A DNA stretch of 64,000 nucleotides, taken from the NCBI RefSeq assembly GCF_001269905.1, contig NZ_LHVK01000015.1, positions 186,001 to 250,000 of the forward strand. The letters are read 5' to 3'. How positions within the stretch are numbered: the stretch's first letter is position 1; every line of letters begins with the position of its first letter. The notes under the pieces are model-generated. The model saw only the letters and a program-made list of their open reading frames with translations, was not told where the DNA came from and made no database searches. Source of the DNA: Pseudomonas corrugata (GTDB lineage: Bacteria; Pseudomonadota; Gammaproteobacteria; Pseudomonadales; Pseudomonadaceae). This document shows positions 41,679 to 50,732 of this stretch, piece by piece. The translations under genes and the position numbers were made by a program.

Positions 41679-43025
41679 ATGAGCCAACCCTGGAGCCCTG
41701 ACAGCTGGCGCGCCCTGCCGATCCAGCAACAACCCCGCTACCCCGACGCGGCGCACCTGCTGCAAGTCGAGCAGACCCTTGCCAGCTATCCGCCGCTGGT
41801 GTTTGCCGGAGAAGCCCGGGAACTGCGCCGCCAGTTCGCCGAAGTCACCCAGGGCCGAGCCTTTTTGCTACAAGGCGGCGATTGCGCCGAAAGCTTCGCG
41901 GAGTTCTCCGCGGCAAAGATCCGCGACACCTTCAAGGTGCTGCTGCAGATGGCAATCGTCATGACCTTTGCCGCCGGCTGCCCGGTGGTCAAGGTCGGAC
42001 GCATGGCCGGGCAGTTCGCCAAACCACGTTCGGCCAACGATGAAACCATCGACGGCGTGACCCTGCCGGCCTACCGGGGCGATATCGTCAACGGCATCGG
42101 CTTCGACGAGCGGAGTCGCGTACCGGACCCGGAACGCCTGCTGCAGTCCTACCACCAGTCCACCGCCACCTTGAACCTGCTGCGGGCGTTCGCCCAGGGT
42201 GGGTTTGCAGACCTGCATCAAGTGCACAAGTGGAACCTGGATTTCATCGCCAACTCGGCACTGGCGGAAAAGTACAGCCACCTGGCCGACCGCATCGACG
42301 AAACCCTGGCCTTCATGCGCGCCTGCGGCATGGACAGTTCGCCGCAACTGCGCGAAACCAGCTTCTTCACCGCACACGAAGCGCTGCTGCTCAACTACGA
42401 AGAAGCGTTCGTGCGCCGTGACAGCCTGACCAACGATTACTACGACTGTTCTGCTCACATGCTCTGGATCGGCGACCGCACCCGCCAGTTGGACGGTGCC
42501 CATGTCGAATTCCTGCGCGGCGTGAACAACCCGATCGGGGTCAAGGTTGGCCCGAGCATGGACCCTGACGACCTGATTCGCCTGATCGACGTGCTCAACC
42601 CGGACAACGACCCGGGCCGGCTGAACCTGATCGCGCGGATGGGCGCGAACAAGGTCGGCGATCATCTGCCCCAGCTATTGCGCGCCGTGCAGCGCGAAGG
42701 CAAGCAGGTGCTGTGGAGCTCCGACCCCATGCATGGCAACACCATCAAGGCCAGCAGCGGCTACAAGACCCGGGATTTCGCGCAGATCCTCGGCGAAGTG
42801 AAGCAGTTCTTCCAGGTCCACGAAGCCGAAGGCACTTATGCCGGCGGCATTCACATCGAGATGACCGGACAAAACGTCACCGAATGCATCGGCGGTGCGC
42901 GGCCGATTACCGAGGATGGACTGTCGGATCGTTATCACACCCATTGCGATCCGCGGATGAATGCCGATCAGTCGCTGGAGCTGGCGTTCCTGATTGCCGA
43001 GACGTTGAAGCAGGTTCGGCGCTAA
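41679..43025 (+). CDS. 3-deoxy-7-phosphoheptulonate synthase, class II (plant type)
   Basis: 448 residues. Catalyses the first shikimate step, joining PEP and erythrose 4-phosphate. Class II is clear from WSPDSWRALPIQQQP at the start, LLQGGDCAESF (metal-binding Cys), KVGRMAGQFAKPRS, RMGANKVGDHLP, and GGIHIEMTGQNVTECIGG. Class II enzymes are less sensitive to single aromatic amino acids and often feed secondary metabolism, but no phenazine or siderophore genes are adjacent. Start: ATG 41679, with an ATG one codon earlier also possible. A class I enzyme is encoded at 55480. Confidence 0.94.
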   Translation: MSQPWSPDSWRALPIQQQPRYPDAAHLLQVEQTLASYPPLVFAGEARELRRQFAEVTQGRAFLLQGGDCAESFAEFSAAKIRDTFKVLLQMAIVMTFAAGCPVVKVGRMAGQFAKPRSANDETIDGVTLPAYRGDIVNGIGFDERSRVPDPERLLQSYHQSTATLNLLRAFAQGGFADLHQVHKWNLDFIANSALAEKYSHLADRIDETLAFMRACGMDSSPQLRETSFFTAHEALLLNYEEAFVRRDSLTNDYYDCSAHMLWIGDRTRQLDGAHVEFLRGVNNPIGVKVGPSMDPDDLIRLIDVLNPDNDPGRLNLIARMGANKVGDHLPQLLRAVQREGKQVLWSSDPMHGNTIKASSGYKTRDFAQILGEVKQFFQVHEAEGTYAGGIHIEMTGQNVTECIGGARPITEDGLSDRYHTHCDPRMNADQSLELAFLIAETLKQVRR

Positions 43026-43038
43026 CGTCTTTCAAACG

Positions 43039-43131
43039 CCATCGCGAGCAGGCTCGCTCCCACAGGTGATTCGGTGCACACAATAGTTGTGAACAGCACG
43101 GTCAATGTGGGAGCGAGCCTGCTCGCGATGG
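43039..43131. repeat. Inverted pair of REP elements
   Basis: ATCGCGAGCAGGCTCGCTCC at 43041 faces TGTGGGAGCGAGCCTGCTCGC at 43106, between the convergent ends of the class II DAHP synthase and the YcaQ-like gene. The best-matched REP pair in the window. Confidence 0.88.
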
Positions 43132-43138
43132 GGCCCGA

Positions 43139-44368
43139 TCAACCACCGTCGATTCCAGCCAACGCCCCCGCCAACCGAACCCCACTCGCCCGTTGGCAAT
43201 TGAGCTGAACCCGCTCCAACCCCAACCAGTCGGCCATGCGCCGCAGATTCATCGCCAAGACCTGTATCCCCTCCTCGTCCAACCCCGGCTGCTCCTCATG
43301 CACGGCGTGCACCGCCAACCGGCCTTGGGCTCTCTCTGCCCGAAGATCCACCCGAGCAGCGATTCGTTCGTTGTGCAGGAAAGGCAACACGTAATAGCCA
43401 TACACCCGCTTGTGGGCCGGGGTATAAATTTCCAGTCGATAACGGAAGTCGAATAGCCGTTCGGTACGATTGCGCTCCCAGACCAGCGAATCAAACGGCG
43501 AGAGCAAGGCGCTGGCTGTCACGTTGCGAGGAATTTTCCCACCCGGCAGACACCAGGCCGGCTGCTTCCAGCCTTGCACCTGGCAACGCAACAGCTCACC
43601 GTTTTCCTCCAGCTCGGCCAGTCGCCCACGGCTGTCGGTCGGATCGAGACGGAAATAATCGCGCAGGTCTTTTTCAGTGCCGACGCCCAATGCTCCGGCG
43701 GCATGCAACAGTAAGGCGCGTTGGGCCTGGGCCTCGTCCGGAACCGGTTGTTCCAGGACCGAGGCCGAAAGTACTCGCTCCGGCAAGTCGTAGAGCCGCT
43801 CGAAGCCACGCCGCCCGGCCACCGTGACCTCGCCCGCGGCGAACAGCCACTCCAGCGCGTGCTTCTCGGCACTCCAATCCCACCAGGGGCCAGCCTTTTC
43901 CGCCCGTGTGGATAGACTGCCGGCGCCCAGGGCGCCTTGTTCCCGGACTGCCGCCAAGACGCGGCGGATGACATCCTGCCGCTCGCGGCCGAAGCGCGCC
44001 AATTGCTGATAGATGCCTTCGCCACGTATCGCGCGGGTCATGCGCCAGCGCATCAGCGGATACATCGACAGGGGCAACAGCGACGCTTCGTGTCCCCAGT
44101 ATTCGAACAGCGTGCGACGCCGCCCCTGGCTCCAGGCCGCTTGATCGAGCAGATCGGGGTTGTAATGACCGAGGCGGGAAAACAGCGGGAGGTAATGCGA
44201 ACGCACCAGCGCATTGACCGAATCGATCTGCAGCACGCCGAGGCGTTCGATCAGGCGGTTGAGACGTGCGGGTTGCACCGAAGCCGGCGCCAGCCGCCCA
44301 TTGAATCCCTGAGCGGCCAACGCCAGACGCCGGGCCTGTTTGAGGGTAAAGGACACAGTCGCGGGCAT
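43139..44368 (-). CDS. ycaQ: YcaQ/AlkX-like winged-helix DNA glycosylase
   Basis: 409 residues of the HTH_42 family. E. coli YcaQ unhooks interstrand crosslinks made by nitrogen mustards and related alkylators. The catalytic QxD motif is seen as LQIDSVNALVRSHYLP; FEYWGHEASLLP and LLSPFDSLVWERNRTERLF are further family marks. ATG 44368 has AGGAG six bases before it; eight codons upstream are rejected. The family assignment is secure; the exact lesion range is not readable. Confidence 0.9.
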   Translation of the reverse strand: MPATVSFTLKQARRLALAAQGFNGRLAPASVQPARLNRLIERLGVLQIDSVNALVRSHYLPLFSRLGHYNPDLLDQAAWSQGRRRTLFEYWGHEASLLPLSMYPLMRWRMTRAIRGEGIYQQLARFGRERQDVIRRVLAAVREQGALGAGSLSTRAEKAGPWWDWSAEKHALEWLFAAGEVTVAGRRGFERLYDLPERVLSASVLEQPVPDEAQAQRALLLHAAGALGVGTEKDLRDYFRLDPTDSRGRLAELEENGELLRCQVQGWKQPAWCLPGGKIPRNVTASALLSPFDSLVWERNRTERLFDFRYRLEIYTPAHKRVYGYYVLPFLHNERIAARVDLRAERAQGRLAVHAVHEEQPGLDEEGIQVLAMNLRRMADWLGLERVQLNCQRASGVRLAGALAGIDGG

Positions 44369-44432
44369 GGAGATCTCCTTCTCTGCTCGCAACCTACCTC
44401 ACCAGTTACTGATTTGTGTAGGGAGGGATGGC

Positions 44433-44651
44433 TCATTTGTGCATTGGGTCATCCCAGAATGGCCGAACCACTTCCTGTTCTACATCTGCACGGCTGACGC
44501 CGATGTCCTTGAGCGCCTCGTCGCTCAGACCGGCGAGCAATTCGCGCTCGTGGTGCAATTCATACCAGCGGCTAAACTTGTGCAGCAGGTCGCTGAGGGA
44601 AAAATGGAATGAATGTCTATCTATCGATACGTATCCTTTCTGACCTTTCAT
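44433..44651 (-). CDS. DUF1127 small basic protein
   Basis: 72 residues. The C-terminal DUF1127 motif is seen as LLAGLSDEALKDIGVSRADVEQE after a helical SDLLHKFSRWYELHHERE. Short arginine-rich DUF1127 proteins take part in RNA or phosphate metabolism in other bacteria; this one is longer than the 47-residue type. ATG 44651 has GGAGG eight bases upstream. It is divergent from the LysR gene with only 70 bases between the starts, so it is a possible target. Confidence 0.88.
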   Translation of the reverse strand: MKGQKGYVSIDRHSFHFSLSDLLHKFSRWYELHHERELLAGLSDEALKDIGVSRADVEQEVVRPFWDDPMHK

Positions 44652-44721
44652 CGTGATGTCCTCCGTGGGGGGTGGTTCAAGTCTCGCCCCAAGGCTAAGA
44701 TCAATCCAACGAATGTTTCTT

Positions 44722-45603
44722 ATGCAATACATCTCGGAGATTGATCAATTGTCGAGTTACCCGAGCATCGATACGGAAGTGCTGCGGACCTTCGTCGCCA
44801 TTGCCGACCAGGGCGGTTTTACCCGCGCCGGTGAATTGGTCAATCGCACCCAATCCGCCGTCAGCATGCAGATGAAGCGCCTCGAAGAAGATGTCTTGCA
44901 GCGCCGGTTGTTCGAGCGTGACGGGCGCCAGGTCAAGCTCACCGCCGAAGGCCAGGTGCTATTGGGTTACGCCCGGCGCATCCTCAAGCTGCACAGCGAG
45001 GTGTTCAACACCTTGCGTGAACCGCATATGGTCGGCACCGTGCGTATCGGCACGCCGGATGACTACGTGATGCGCTTTTTGCCCGGCATCCTGCAGCGCT
45101 TTGCCCAGTTCTATCCGCTGATCGAAATTGAAGTGCACTGCGAATCGTCCAAGCAGTTGCTGTTGCGCCAGGACCTGGACCTGTCCATCGTGACCCGTAA
45201 ACCAGGGGATGAAATCGGCCAGTTATTGCGCAAGGAGCGCTTTGTCTGGGCCGAAGCAGCGTGTTTCAGCGCCCATGAGAAAACACCGCTGCCACTGGCG
45301 ATGTTCAATAGCGATTGCTTCTGCCGGCAATGGGCCTGCAATGCCCTGGATGCCATGGGCCGCGAATATCGGGTGGCCTACAACAGTTCCAGCCTGTCGG
45401 CACTGATGGCAGTGGTGGGCGCGGGCCTGGCGATCACCGCGCAACTGGAAAGCCTGCTGACACCGGACATGCGCGTACTCGGCGAGGCCGAAAACCTGCC
45501 GGAGCTGCCTGAGGCCAGCATCATGCTGATCCGCAACCTGCACAATCCATCGCCCATCACCGAGTGCCTGGCCGAGCACATCGTTGAAGGCTTCAAACTT
45601 TAA
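44722..45603 (+). CDS. LysR-family transcriptional regulator
   Basis: 293 residues. N-terminal winged HTH (TEVLRTFVAIADQGGFTRAGELVNRTQSAVS, split over helices 2-3, then QMKRLEEDVLQRRLFERDG) and a C-terminal binding-protein-like effector domain (VRIGTPDDYVMRFLPGIL). No effector can be named. The start is taken at ATG 44722; ATG 44713 and an earlier one are in frame, and none has a good SD. It overlaps the end of the convergent TauE gene by 11 bases and is divergent from the DUF1127 gene. Confidence 0.88.
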   Translation: MQYISEIDQLSSYPSIDTEVLRTFVAIADQGGFTRAGELVNRTQSAVSMQMKRLEEDVLQRRLFERDGRQVKLTAEGQVLLGYARRILKLHSEVFNTLREPHMVGTVRIGTPDDYVMRFLPGILQRFAQFYPLIEIEVHCESSKQLLLRQDLDLSIVTRKPGDEIGQLLRKERFVWAEAACFSAHEKTPLPLAMFNSDCFCRQWACNALDAMGREYRVAYNSSSLSALMAVVGAGLAITAQLESLLTPDMRVLGEAENLPELPEASIMLIRNLHNPSPITECLAEHIVEGFKL

Positions 45604-46342
45604 AGGCGAGCAGCACTGCGCACAGCACCAGGAACCCGCAGAACAGTCCGCGCAATAGCCGCTCCGGCATCGCGTGGGCGACCTTCACTCCCCAACTGAT
45701 GCTCAGCAAACCGCCGACGGCCAGTGGCAAGCCGATCCACCAGTTCACTTGATGGTGGAATGCATAGGTAGCGAGGGTAACGCCGGTGCTGGGCAATGCC
45801 AGCGACAGCGACAAACCTTGGGCGACTACCTGGGAGGTACCGAACAGGCTGGTCAGAACCGGAGTCGCAACGACGGCGCCGCCGACACCGAACAGACCGC
45901 CCATGGTCCCGGATGCCGCCCCCAATACCCCCAGCCATGGCCAGCCGTGGCGCATCTGCGCTGAAGCCGGTGCGGTGCCGGTAAACATTCGGATCAGGTT
46001 ATAGGCCGCCAGGACCACCAGGAACGCGACAAATCCGACTCGCATGCTTTCGGCGTCGACACCTACGGCCCAGATCGAGCCGAGCCAGGCAAAGCAGAAG
46101 CCCATGGAAGCCAATGGCAGCACGTGACGCAACTCAATGCGATTGCGCTGATGATACCGCCACAGCGCGAGCATCACATTGGGGACCACCATCACCAGGG
46201 CGGTACCTTGGGCAATCTGCTGGTCCAGGCCGAACCATACGCCCAATACCGGAATCGCGATCAGCCCACCACCGATCCCGAACAATCCCCCCAAGGTGCC
46301 CAATGCAGCTCCCAACACCAGATACAATGCAACTTCGATCAC
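45593..46342 (-). CDS. TauE/SafE-family membrane transporter
   Basis: 249 residues, about eight membrane helices in two repeats. Each repeat begins with the glycine-rich motif: LGTLGGLFGIGGGLIAIP and SGTMGGLFGVGGAVVATP. The family exports sulfite, sulfoacetate and related organosulfonates. It starts with GTG at 46342 after GGGGGAACGTCC. It is convergent with the LysR gene and 144 bases upstream of the divergent ohrR; a role linked to either is not established. Confidence 0.88.
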   Translation of the reverse strand: MIEVALYLVLGAALGTLGGLFGIGGGLIAIPVLGVWFGLDQQIAQGTALVMVVPNVMLALWRYHQRNRIELRHVLPLASMGFCFAWLGSIWAVGVDAESMRVGFVAFLVVLAAYNLIRMFTGTAPASAQMRHGWPWLGVLGAASGTMGGLFGVGGAVVATPVLTSLFGTSQVVAQGLSLSLALPSTGVTLATYAFHHQVNWWIGLPLAVGGLLSISWGVKVAHAMPERLLRGLFCGFLVLCAVLLAFKV

Positions 46343-46486
46343 GGACGTTCCCCCTTCATCAGGGCGTCTATCCTACGCAGTTGGTGTCAGTGGGGAAACG
46401 CAACATCTGATCAGAACGCAGGAATTATCTGGCGCCTTAAAGGTTCGCACGCTAGATTCGTTGGATTATCGATTGAAGGTTTTGCC

Positions 46487-46948
46487 ATGAGCTCCCAGCG
46501 CGACACCCCCGAACCCTGCGAAGCCCTGTTGCTCGATAACCAGGTCTGCTTTGCCCTGCATTCCACATCGCTGATGATGACCAAGGTCTACAAACCGTTG
46601 CTGCAAGCCTTGGGCCTGACCTATCCCCAATATCTGGCGATGATGGTGTTGTGGGAGAAAGACGGCTTGACCGTCGGTGAAATCAGTACGCGCCTGCTCA
46701 CCGACCCCGGCTCGCTGACACCCCTGCTCAAGCGCCTGGAGGCCGAAGGCCTGCTGAGCCGCACCCGCAGCCGTGAAGATGAACGCGTGGTGATCGTCGA
46801 ACTCACCGAACAGGGCCGCACCCTGCGAGAGAAGGCCCTGGATATTCCACAGTGCATCCTTGGCGCCAGCGGCCAGACCATGGAACAGCTGAAGAAGCTG
46901 CAACTGGAGCTGCAGGCGCTGCGCAGCCACTTGCAGGACAGTCTGTAA
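46487..46948 (+). CDS. ohrR: Organic hydroperoxide-sensing repressor OhrR
   Basis: 153 residues, MarR fold. The reactive Cys21 lies in DNQVCFALHSTSLMM and a second Cys at 123 (IPQCILGASG), so this is a two-Cys OhrR as in Xanthomonas. LTYPQYLAMMVLWE and LLTDPGSLTPLLKRLE are conserved. It represses ohr until organic hydroperoxide oxidises Cys21. The start at 46487 follows AAGG; a longer frame running from 46124 is antisense to the TauE gene and rejected. It sits 360 bases upstream of ohr, same strand. Confidence 0.93.
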   Translation: MSSQRDTPEPCEALLLDNQVCFALHSTSLMMTKVYKPLLQALGLTYPQYLAMMVLWEKDGLTVGEISTRLLTDPGSLTPLLKRLEAEGLLSRTRSREDERVVIVELTEQGRTLREKALDIPQCILGASGQTMEQLKKLQLELQALRSHLQDSL

Positions 46949-47005
46949 CCCCATCTCCAGGGGGCAGGTCTGCGAAGACATCAGCCCCTCTTCAACTGAC
47001 CCACC

Positions 47006-47104
47006 GCTATCGCGAACAGGCTCGCTCCCACAAGGGGTTTGTGATGGACGCGTTTTCCGAGAACATCCCAGTACCACTGTGGGAGCGAGCCTGCTCGCGA
47101 TGGC
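47006..47104. repeat. Inverted pair of REP elements
   Basis: TCGCGAACAGGCTCGCTCCC at 47010 and GTGGGAGCGAGCCTGCTCGC at 47079 face each other across about 45 bases in the 359-base ohrR-ohr gap. The pair probably ends ohrR transcripts and separates them from the ohr promoter. Confidence 0.85.
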
Positions 47105-47210
47105 GTCACTCCAGCCTCCGCTAAAAAAATTTCATCCAATCAAACAGCTTTAACTCAAGGCTTTCATGGCTATTGAGTTTGAAAAGCAGAACCTCGACCA
47201 AAAATTTATC

Positions 47211-47280
47211 TTGCGCGCTAAATATTTGCTGACTATATTCTCTTCACACCTACTTAGCGCGCAAACATTTAGCGCGATAA
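47211..47280 (+). promoter_or_regulatory. ohr promoter with three OhrR-type half-operators
   Basis: TTGCGC (47211-47216), 17 bases, TATATT (47234-47239) form a good promoter. TTGCGCGCTAA (47211-47221) covers the -35; its exact complement TTAGCGCGCAA is at 47254-47264, and a third copy TTAGCGCGATAA lies at 47269-47280. The inverted pair spans the promoter and start site, as expected for OhrR dimers. The sequence is unlike the AATT-rich boxes in front of gpx. Binding is inferred. Confidence 0.65.
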
Positions 47281-47307
47281 CACCACCCCAGAAACGAGGC
47301 TCTCACC

Positions 47308-47727
47308 ATGCAAACTCTCTACACCGCAATCGCAACCTCCACCGGCGGCCGTGACGGTCGTGCGATCTCCAGCGACAACATCCTCGACGTAAAACTCGCC
47401 ACGCCTAAAGAACTCGGCGGTGCCGGCGGTGCGGCGACCAACCCGGAACAACTGTTTGCTGCCGGCTACTCGGCCTGCTTCATCGGCGCCCTGAAATTCG
47501 TCGCCGGCCAAAGCAAACGCAAGATTCCGGACGACGCCTCGATCACCGCCCATGTTGGCATCGGTCAGATTCCCGGCGGTTTCGGCCTCGACATCGACCT
47601 GCACATCAGCTTGCCCGGCCTGGACCAGACCGACGCGCAAAGCCTGGTGGACGCGGCTCACCAGGTCTGCCCGTACTCCAACGCCACCCGCGGCAACGTT
47701 GATGTTCGCCTGCACGTGACCGTTTAA
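47308..47727 (+). CDS. ohr: Organic hydroperoxide resistance protein Ohr
   Basis: 139 residues, normal length. A thiol peroxidase specific for organic hydroperoxides, recycled by lipoamide. The catalytic Cys lies in AAGYSACFIGALKFVA and the partner Cys in HQVCPYSNATRGN; TSTGGRDGRAIS is the conserved N-terminal stretch with the catalytic Arg. The promoter-operator region is directly upstream. It is followed after 34 bases by a secreted hydrolase gene, likely in the same transcript. Confidence 0.96.
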   Translation: MQTLYTAIATSTGGRDGRAISSDNILDVKLATPKELGGAGGAATNPEQLFAAGYSACFIGALKFVAGQSKRKIPDDASITAHVGIGQIPGGFGLDIDLHISLPGLDQTDAQSLVDAAHQVCPYSNATRGNVDVRLHVTV

Positions 47728-47761
47728 ACCCACCGATCCGGACCGAATCAAGGAGACTCCC

Positions 47762-48775
47762 ATGAACACGTTCACCAAGGCCCTGACCGGCACCCTTCTC
47801 GCACTTGGCGTCAGCAGCGCCTTCGCCGACGGCATCGTCGAGCACAATACCCAGGCGTTTCTCGACGCATTGAATGCCGGCACCGGCAAGCCCCTGGAAC
47901 AACTGTCGCCGAAGGATGCCCGCGCAGTACTGGTCGGTGCCCAGGCGGGGGTGAAATTGGCCTTGCCGAAGGCGGATGTCAGCGAGAAGACCATCAAGGT
48001 CGATGGTCAGTCGATCAGCCTGACCATCGTTCGCCCGGCCGGGGTCAAGGGTGAGTTGCCCGTGTTCATGTTCTTCCACGGCGGTGGCTGGGTCCTGGGA
48101 GATTTCCCGACCCACGAACGCCTGGTTCGGGACCTGGTGGCGGGATCGGGTGCCGTGGCGGTGTTCGTCAACTACACGCCCTCCCCCGAGGCGCATTACC
48201 CGGTGGCGATCAACCAGGCTTATGCCGCAACTAAATGGGTGGCCGAGCATGGCAAGCAGATCAATGTCGACGGCAAGCGCCTGGCCGTGGCGGGTAACAG
48301 CGTCGGCGGCAACATGGCAGCCGTCGTGGCCTTGATGGCCAAGGACAAGGGCACGCCGGCGATCCGCTTCCAGGCGCTGTTATGGCCGGTGACCGATGCG
48401 AACTTCGAGACCGCGTCCTACAACCAATTCGCCGAGGGACATTTCCTCAGCAAAAACATGATGAAATGGTTCTGGGACAACTACACCACCGATGCCGGGC
48501 AACGTAACGAGATCTATGCCTCGCCGCTGCGAGCCAGCACCGCACAACTCAAGGGCCTGCCGCCCGCTCTGGTACAGACCGCCGAGGCCGATGTACTGCG
48601 CGATGAAGGTGAAGCCTATGCGCGCAAACTGGATGCGGCCGGTGTGCCGGTCACAGCGGTACGCTACAACGGCATGATTCACGACTATGGCTTGCTCAAC
48701 GTGGTCAGCCAGGTGCCGGCAGTGCGTTCGGCAATGCTGCAGGTGTCTGAAGAGTTGAAACAGCATCTGAAATGA
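47762..48775 (+). CDS. Secreted alpha/beta hydrolase (HSL-type esterase)
   Basis: 337 residues with a signal peptide (cleavage after SSAFA). Hormone-sensitive-lipase family marks: the oxyanion HGGGW, the nucleophile in AGNSVGGNMAA, the Asp in EADVLRDEG and the His in MIHDYGLLN. It is predicted to be a periplasmic esterase or lipase. Co-transcription with ohr suggests a role with peroxidised lipids or esters, which is inference. GGAG precedes the ATG by seven bases; a terminator follows. Confidence 0.88.
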   Translation: MNTFTKALTGTLLALGVSSAFADGIVEHNTQAFLDALNAGTGKPLEQLSPKDARAVLVGAQAGVKLALPKADVSEKTIKVDGQSISLTIVRPAGVKGELPVFMFFHGGGWVLGDFPTHERLVRDLVAGSGAVAVFVNYTPSPEAHYPVAINQAYAATKWVAEHGKQINVDGKRLAVAGNSVGGNMAAVVALMAKDKGTPAIRFQALLWPVTDANFETASYNQFAEGHFLSKNMMKWFWDNYTTDAGQRNEIYASPLRASTAQLKGLPPALVQTAEADVLRDEGEAYARKLDAAGVPVTAVRYNGMIHDYGLLNVVSQVPAVRSAMLQVSEELKQHLK

Positions 48776-48812
48776 AGGATGGCGAGGGGACTGACAGGCC
48801 CCCGCAGAAATG

Positions 48813-48847
48813 AAAAAGCCCGACTCAATGGTCGGGCTTTTTTTCAC
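48813..48847. terminator. Bidirectional intrinsic terminator
   Basis: AAAAGCCCGAC, loop TCAATG, GTCGGGCTTTT with a long T-run. It ends the ohr-esterase transcript and, by its A-run on the left, the convergent efp transcript. Confidence 0.92.
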
Positions 48848-48859
48848 ACAAGACCTCGC

Positions 48860-49429
48860 TTATTTAGCGCGGCCTTTGTAGGAACCGCCTTCGCGGGTAT
48901 CGATCTCGATCATATCGCCGATTTCGATGAAGTCAGCAACCGACAGCTCGGTACCGTTCTTCAGTTTGGCAGGCTTCATCACCTTGCCGGAAGTGTCGCC
49001 GCGCGCGGAACCTTCGGTGTAGTCAACCTGACGCACGATGGTGGTCGGCAGCTCTACGGAAACCAGACGGCCTTCGAAGAACACGGCTTCGCAGACGTCG
49101 GTCATGCCTTCTTCCACGAATGGCAGAACGCTTTCGATGTCTTCGGCGTTCAGCTCGTACATGGTGTAGTCAGTGGTGTCCATGAACGTGTAGGAGTCGC
49201 CGCTGATGAAGGACAGGGTCGCTTCCTTGCGGTCGAGGATCACGTCGTCCAGTTTGTCGTCCGCACCGTAAACGGTTTCGGTCTTGTAACCGGTCAGCAG
49301 GTTTTTCAGCTTGGTCTTCATGATCGCGCTGTTACGACCCGACTTGGTGAATTCAGCTTTCTGAACCAGCCAAGGATCGTTGTCGATACGAATCACGGTA
49401 CCGGGTTTGAGTTCTTTACCAGTTTTCAT
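48860..49429 (-). CDS. efp: Translation elongation factor EF-P
   Basis: 189 residues. EF-P relieves ribosome stalling at polyproline stretches. Domain I (MKTGKELKPGTVIRIDN) carries the tip loop TKSGRNSA with Arg32, the residue rhamnosylated by EarP in Pseudomonas; enteric EF-P has Lys34 instead. Domains II and III follow to REGGSYKGRAK. The upstream gene on the same strand is earP (48-base gap), so enzyme and substrate are made together. No strong SD is seen before the ATG. Confidence 0.96.
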   Translation of the reverse strand: MKTGKELKPGTVIRIDNDPWLVQKAEFTKSGRNSAIMKTKLKNLLTGYKTETVYGADDKLDDVILDRKEATLSFISGDSYTFMDTTDYTMYELNAEDIESVLPFVEEGMTDVCEAVFFEGRLVSVELPTTIVRQVDYTEGSARGDTSGKVMKPAKLKNGTELSVADFIEIGDMIEIDTREGGSYKGRAK

Positions 49430-49477
49430 TGCGAATATCCGAATTTGGATGGGATTTACAAAAATCTAGGCCGCGTA

Positions 49478-50611
49478 TCATATCCAATTTCCATAAAACT
49501 TCACCAGCGCCGCGGCAAGATCGGGTCGCGAGGCCTGTTCCAGACACCATGCACGGGCATGTTCAGCCAGCGCCGGTTGCTGTTCGCAGGTGGTTTCCCA
49601 GTGTCCGGACATGTCCTGGCCGGCATTCCACGCCCGCCAGAGACCGCTCATCGCTTTTTCGGCCGGCCCTGGAAGCCCCTGGGTATATAGCCTGAGAAAT
49701 GCGTCGAGCTTTTCCAGATGAACGTCTTCTTCCTGCTGGTAGATATGCCAGAGGAAAGGTCGACCTGCCCATTGGGCACGCACGAAAGAGTCTTCGCCGC
49801 GCACGGCATTGAAATCGCAGCACCAGAGCAACTGATCGTATTGGTCCTGCCGGAGGAACGGCAGCACCTGTACCGTAAGGGCGCCGCGTCGATGCAATGC
49901 ACCGATCTTGAGGTTGGCAACCCCGAGCCAACGCTCGACATCTCCCAGCACCCGCCCTTCGGGAACCAGCACGTGGGACGGCTGGGTATCTCCGGCCATC
50001 GCATCGAACCAGCTGGCCAGCCCGGCGTTTTCGTAGGCGAACAGCGAAATCAGCCGCGCATCCGGCGTCCGCTCGACGCCCAGCCCTTGCAGAAACATCC
50101 GTTGCGCCGCGATATCCTGCTGAAACTGCCGACGTCGCTCCAGTAATCCAGACTCGCGCAGCAAACCTCCGGTCCCTTCGCGAAAGCCGGGGAAAAAGAA
50201 ATACTTCTGGACATGCCGGTATTTGACCGACGGCAACCCGTGGCAACCGGTCACCCAATCCTCGGCACTGAGGTAATCCAGGTTCATCCACAGCGGCGTG
50301 GTCCGGCGCTCCGCCATTGCGTCCATGTAGGCACCCGGCAACTGGCAGGCAAACGCGGCGATCACTACATCGGCGGCATCGGCGCCCGGCCAGTCCTTGG
50401 GCCAATGGCGAACATCCACGCCTTGTTGCCATTGCTCGGCCAGCGTCACGTCGATTTCCGGACACAGCCGTTCGAAGGCACGCAGATCATCGACCCATAG
50501 CCGGACCGCGCACTGGTGTTCGGCCACCAATTGCCGCGCCAAGCGCCAGGTGACGCCGATGTCGCCAAAGTTATCGACGACGGTGCAAAAAATATCCCAA
50601 CGCACGGCCAT
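49478..50611 (-). CDS. earP: EF-P arginine rhamnosyltransferase EarP
   Basis: 377 residues, GT-B fold (GT104). Transfers rhamnose from dTDP-rhamnose to Arg32 of EF-P. The N-terminus has Asp13 and Asp17 in VVDNFGDIGVTWRL, the catalytic residues of the P. aeruginosa enzyme; FFFPGF and the late nucleotide-sugar region (LRGEDSFVRAQWAGRPFLWHIY as two parts) are also typical. The start is at ATG 50611 after GGGAATCGGGA. It is the first gene of the earP-efp operon. Confidence 0.95.
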   Translation of the reverse strand: MAVRWDIFCTVVDNFGDIGVTWRLARQLVAEHQCAVRLWVDDLRAFERLCPEIDVTLAEQWQQGVDVRHWPKDWPGADAADVVIAAFACQLPGAYMDAMAERRTTPLWMNLDYLSAEDWVTGCHGLPSVKYRHVQKYFFFPGFREGTGGLLRESGLLERRRQFQQDIAAQRMFLQGLGVERTPDARLISLFAYENAGLASWFDAMAGDTQPSHVLVPEGRVLGDVERWLGVANLKIGALHRRGALTVQVLPFLRQDQYDQLLWCCDFNAVRGEDSFVRAQWAGRPFLWHIYQQEEDVHLEKLDAFLRLYTQGLPGPAEKAMSGLWRAWNAGQDMSGHWETTCEQQPALAEHARAWCLEQASRPDLAAALVKFYGNWI

Positions 50612-50732
50612 TCCCGATTCCCTGTGGCAAAGCCTTGATTGTCCCGAATAAACCGATGATGCAGAAGAGCCGACGGCGATTAATCTTCATGCGACAATCG
50701 TCGCCTATCCATGCCCTTGCCAGGAAGCAACC

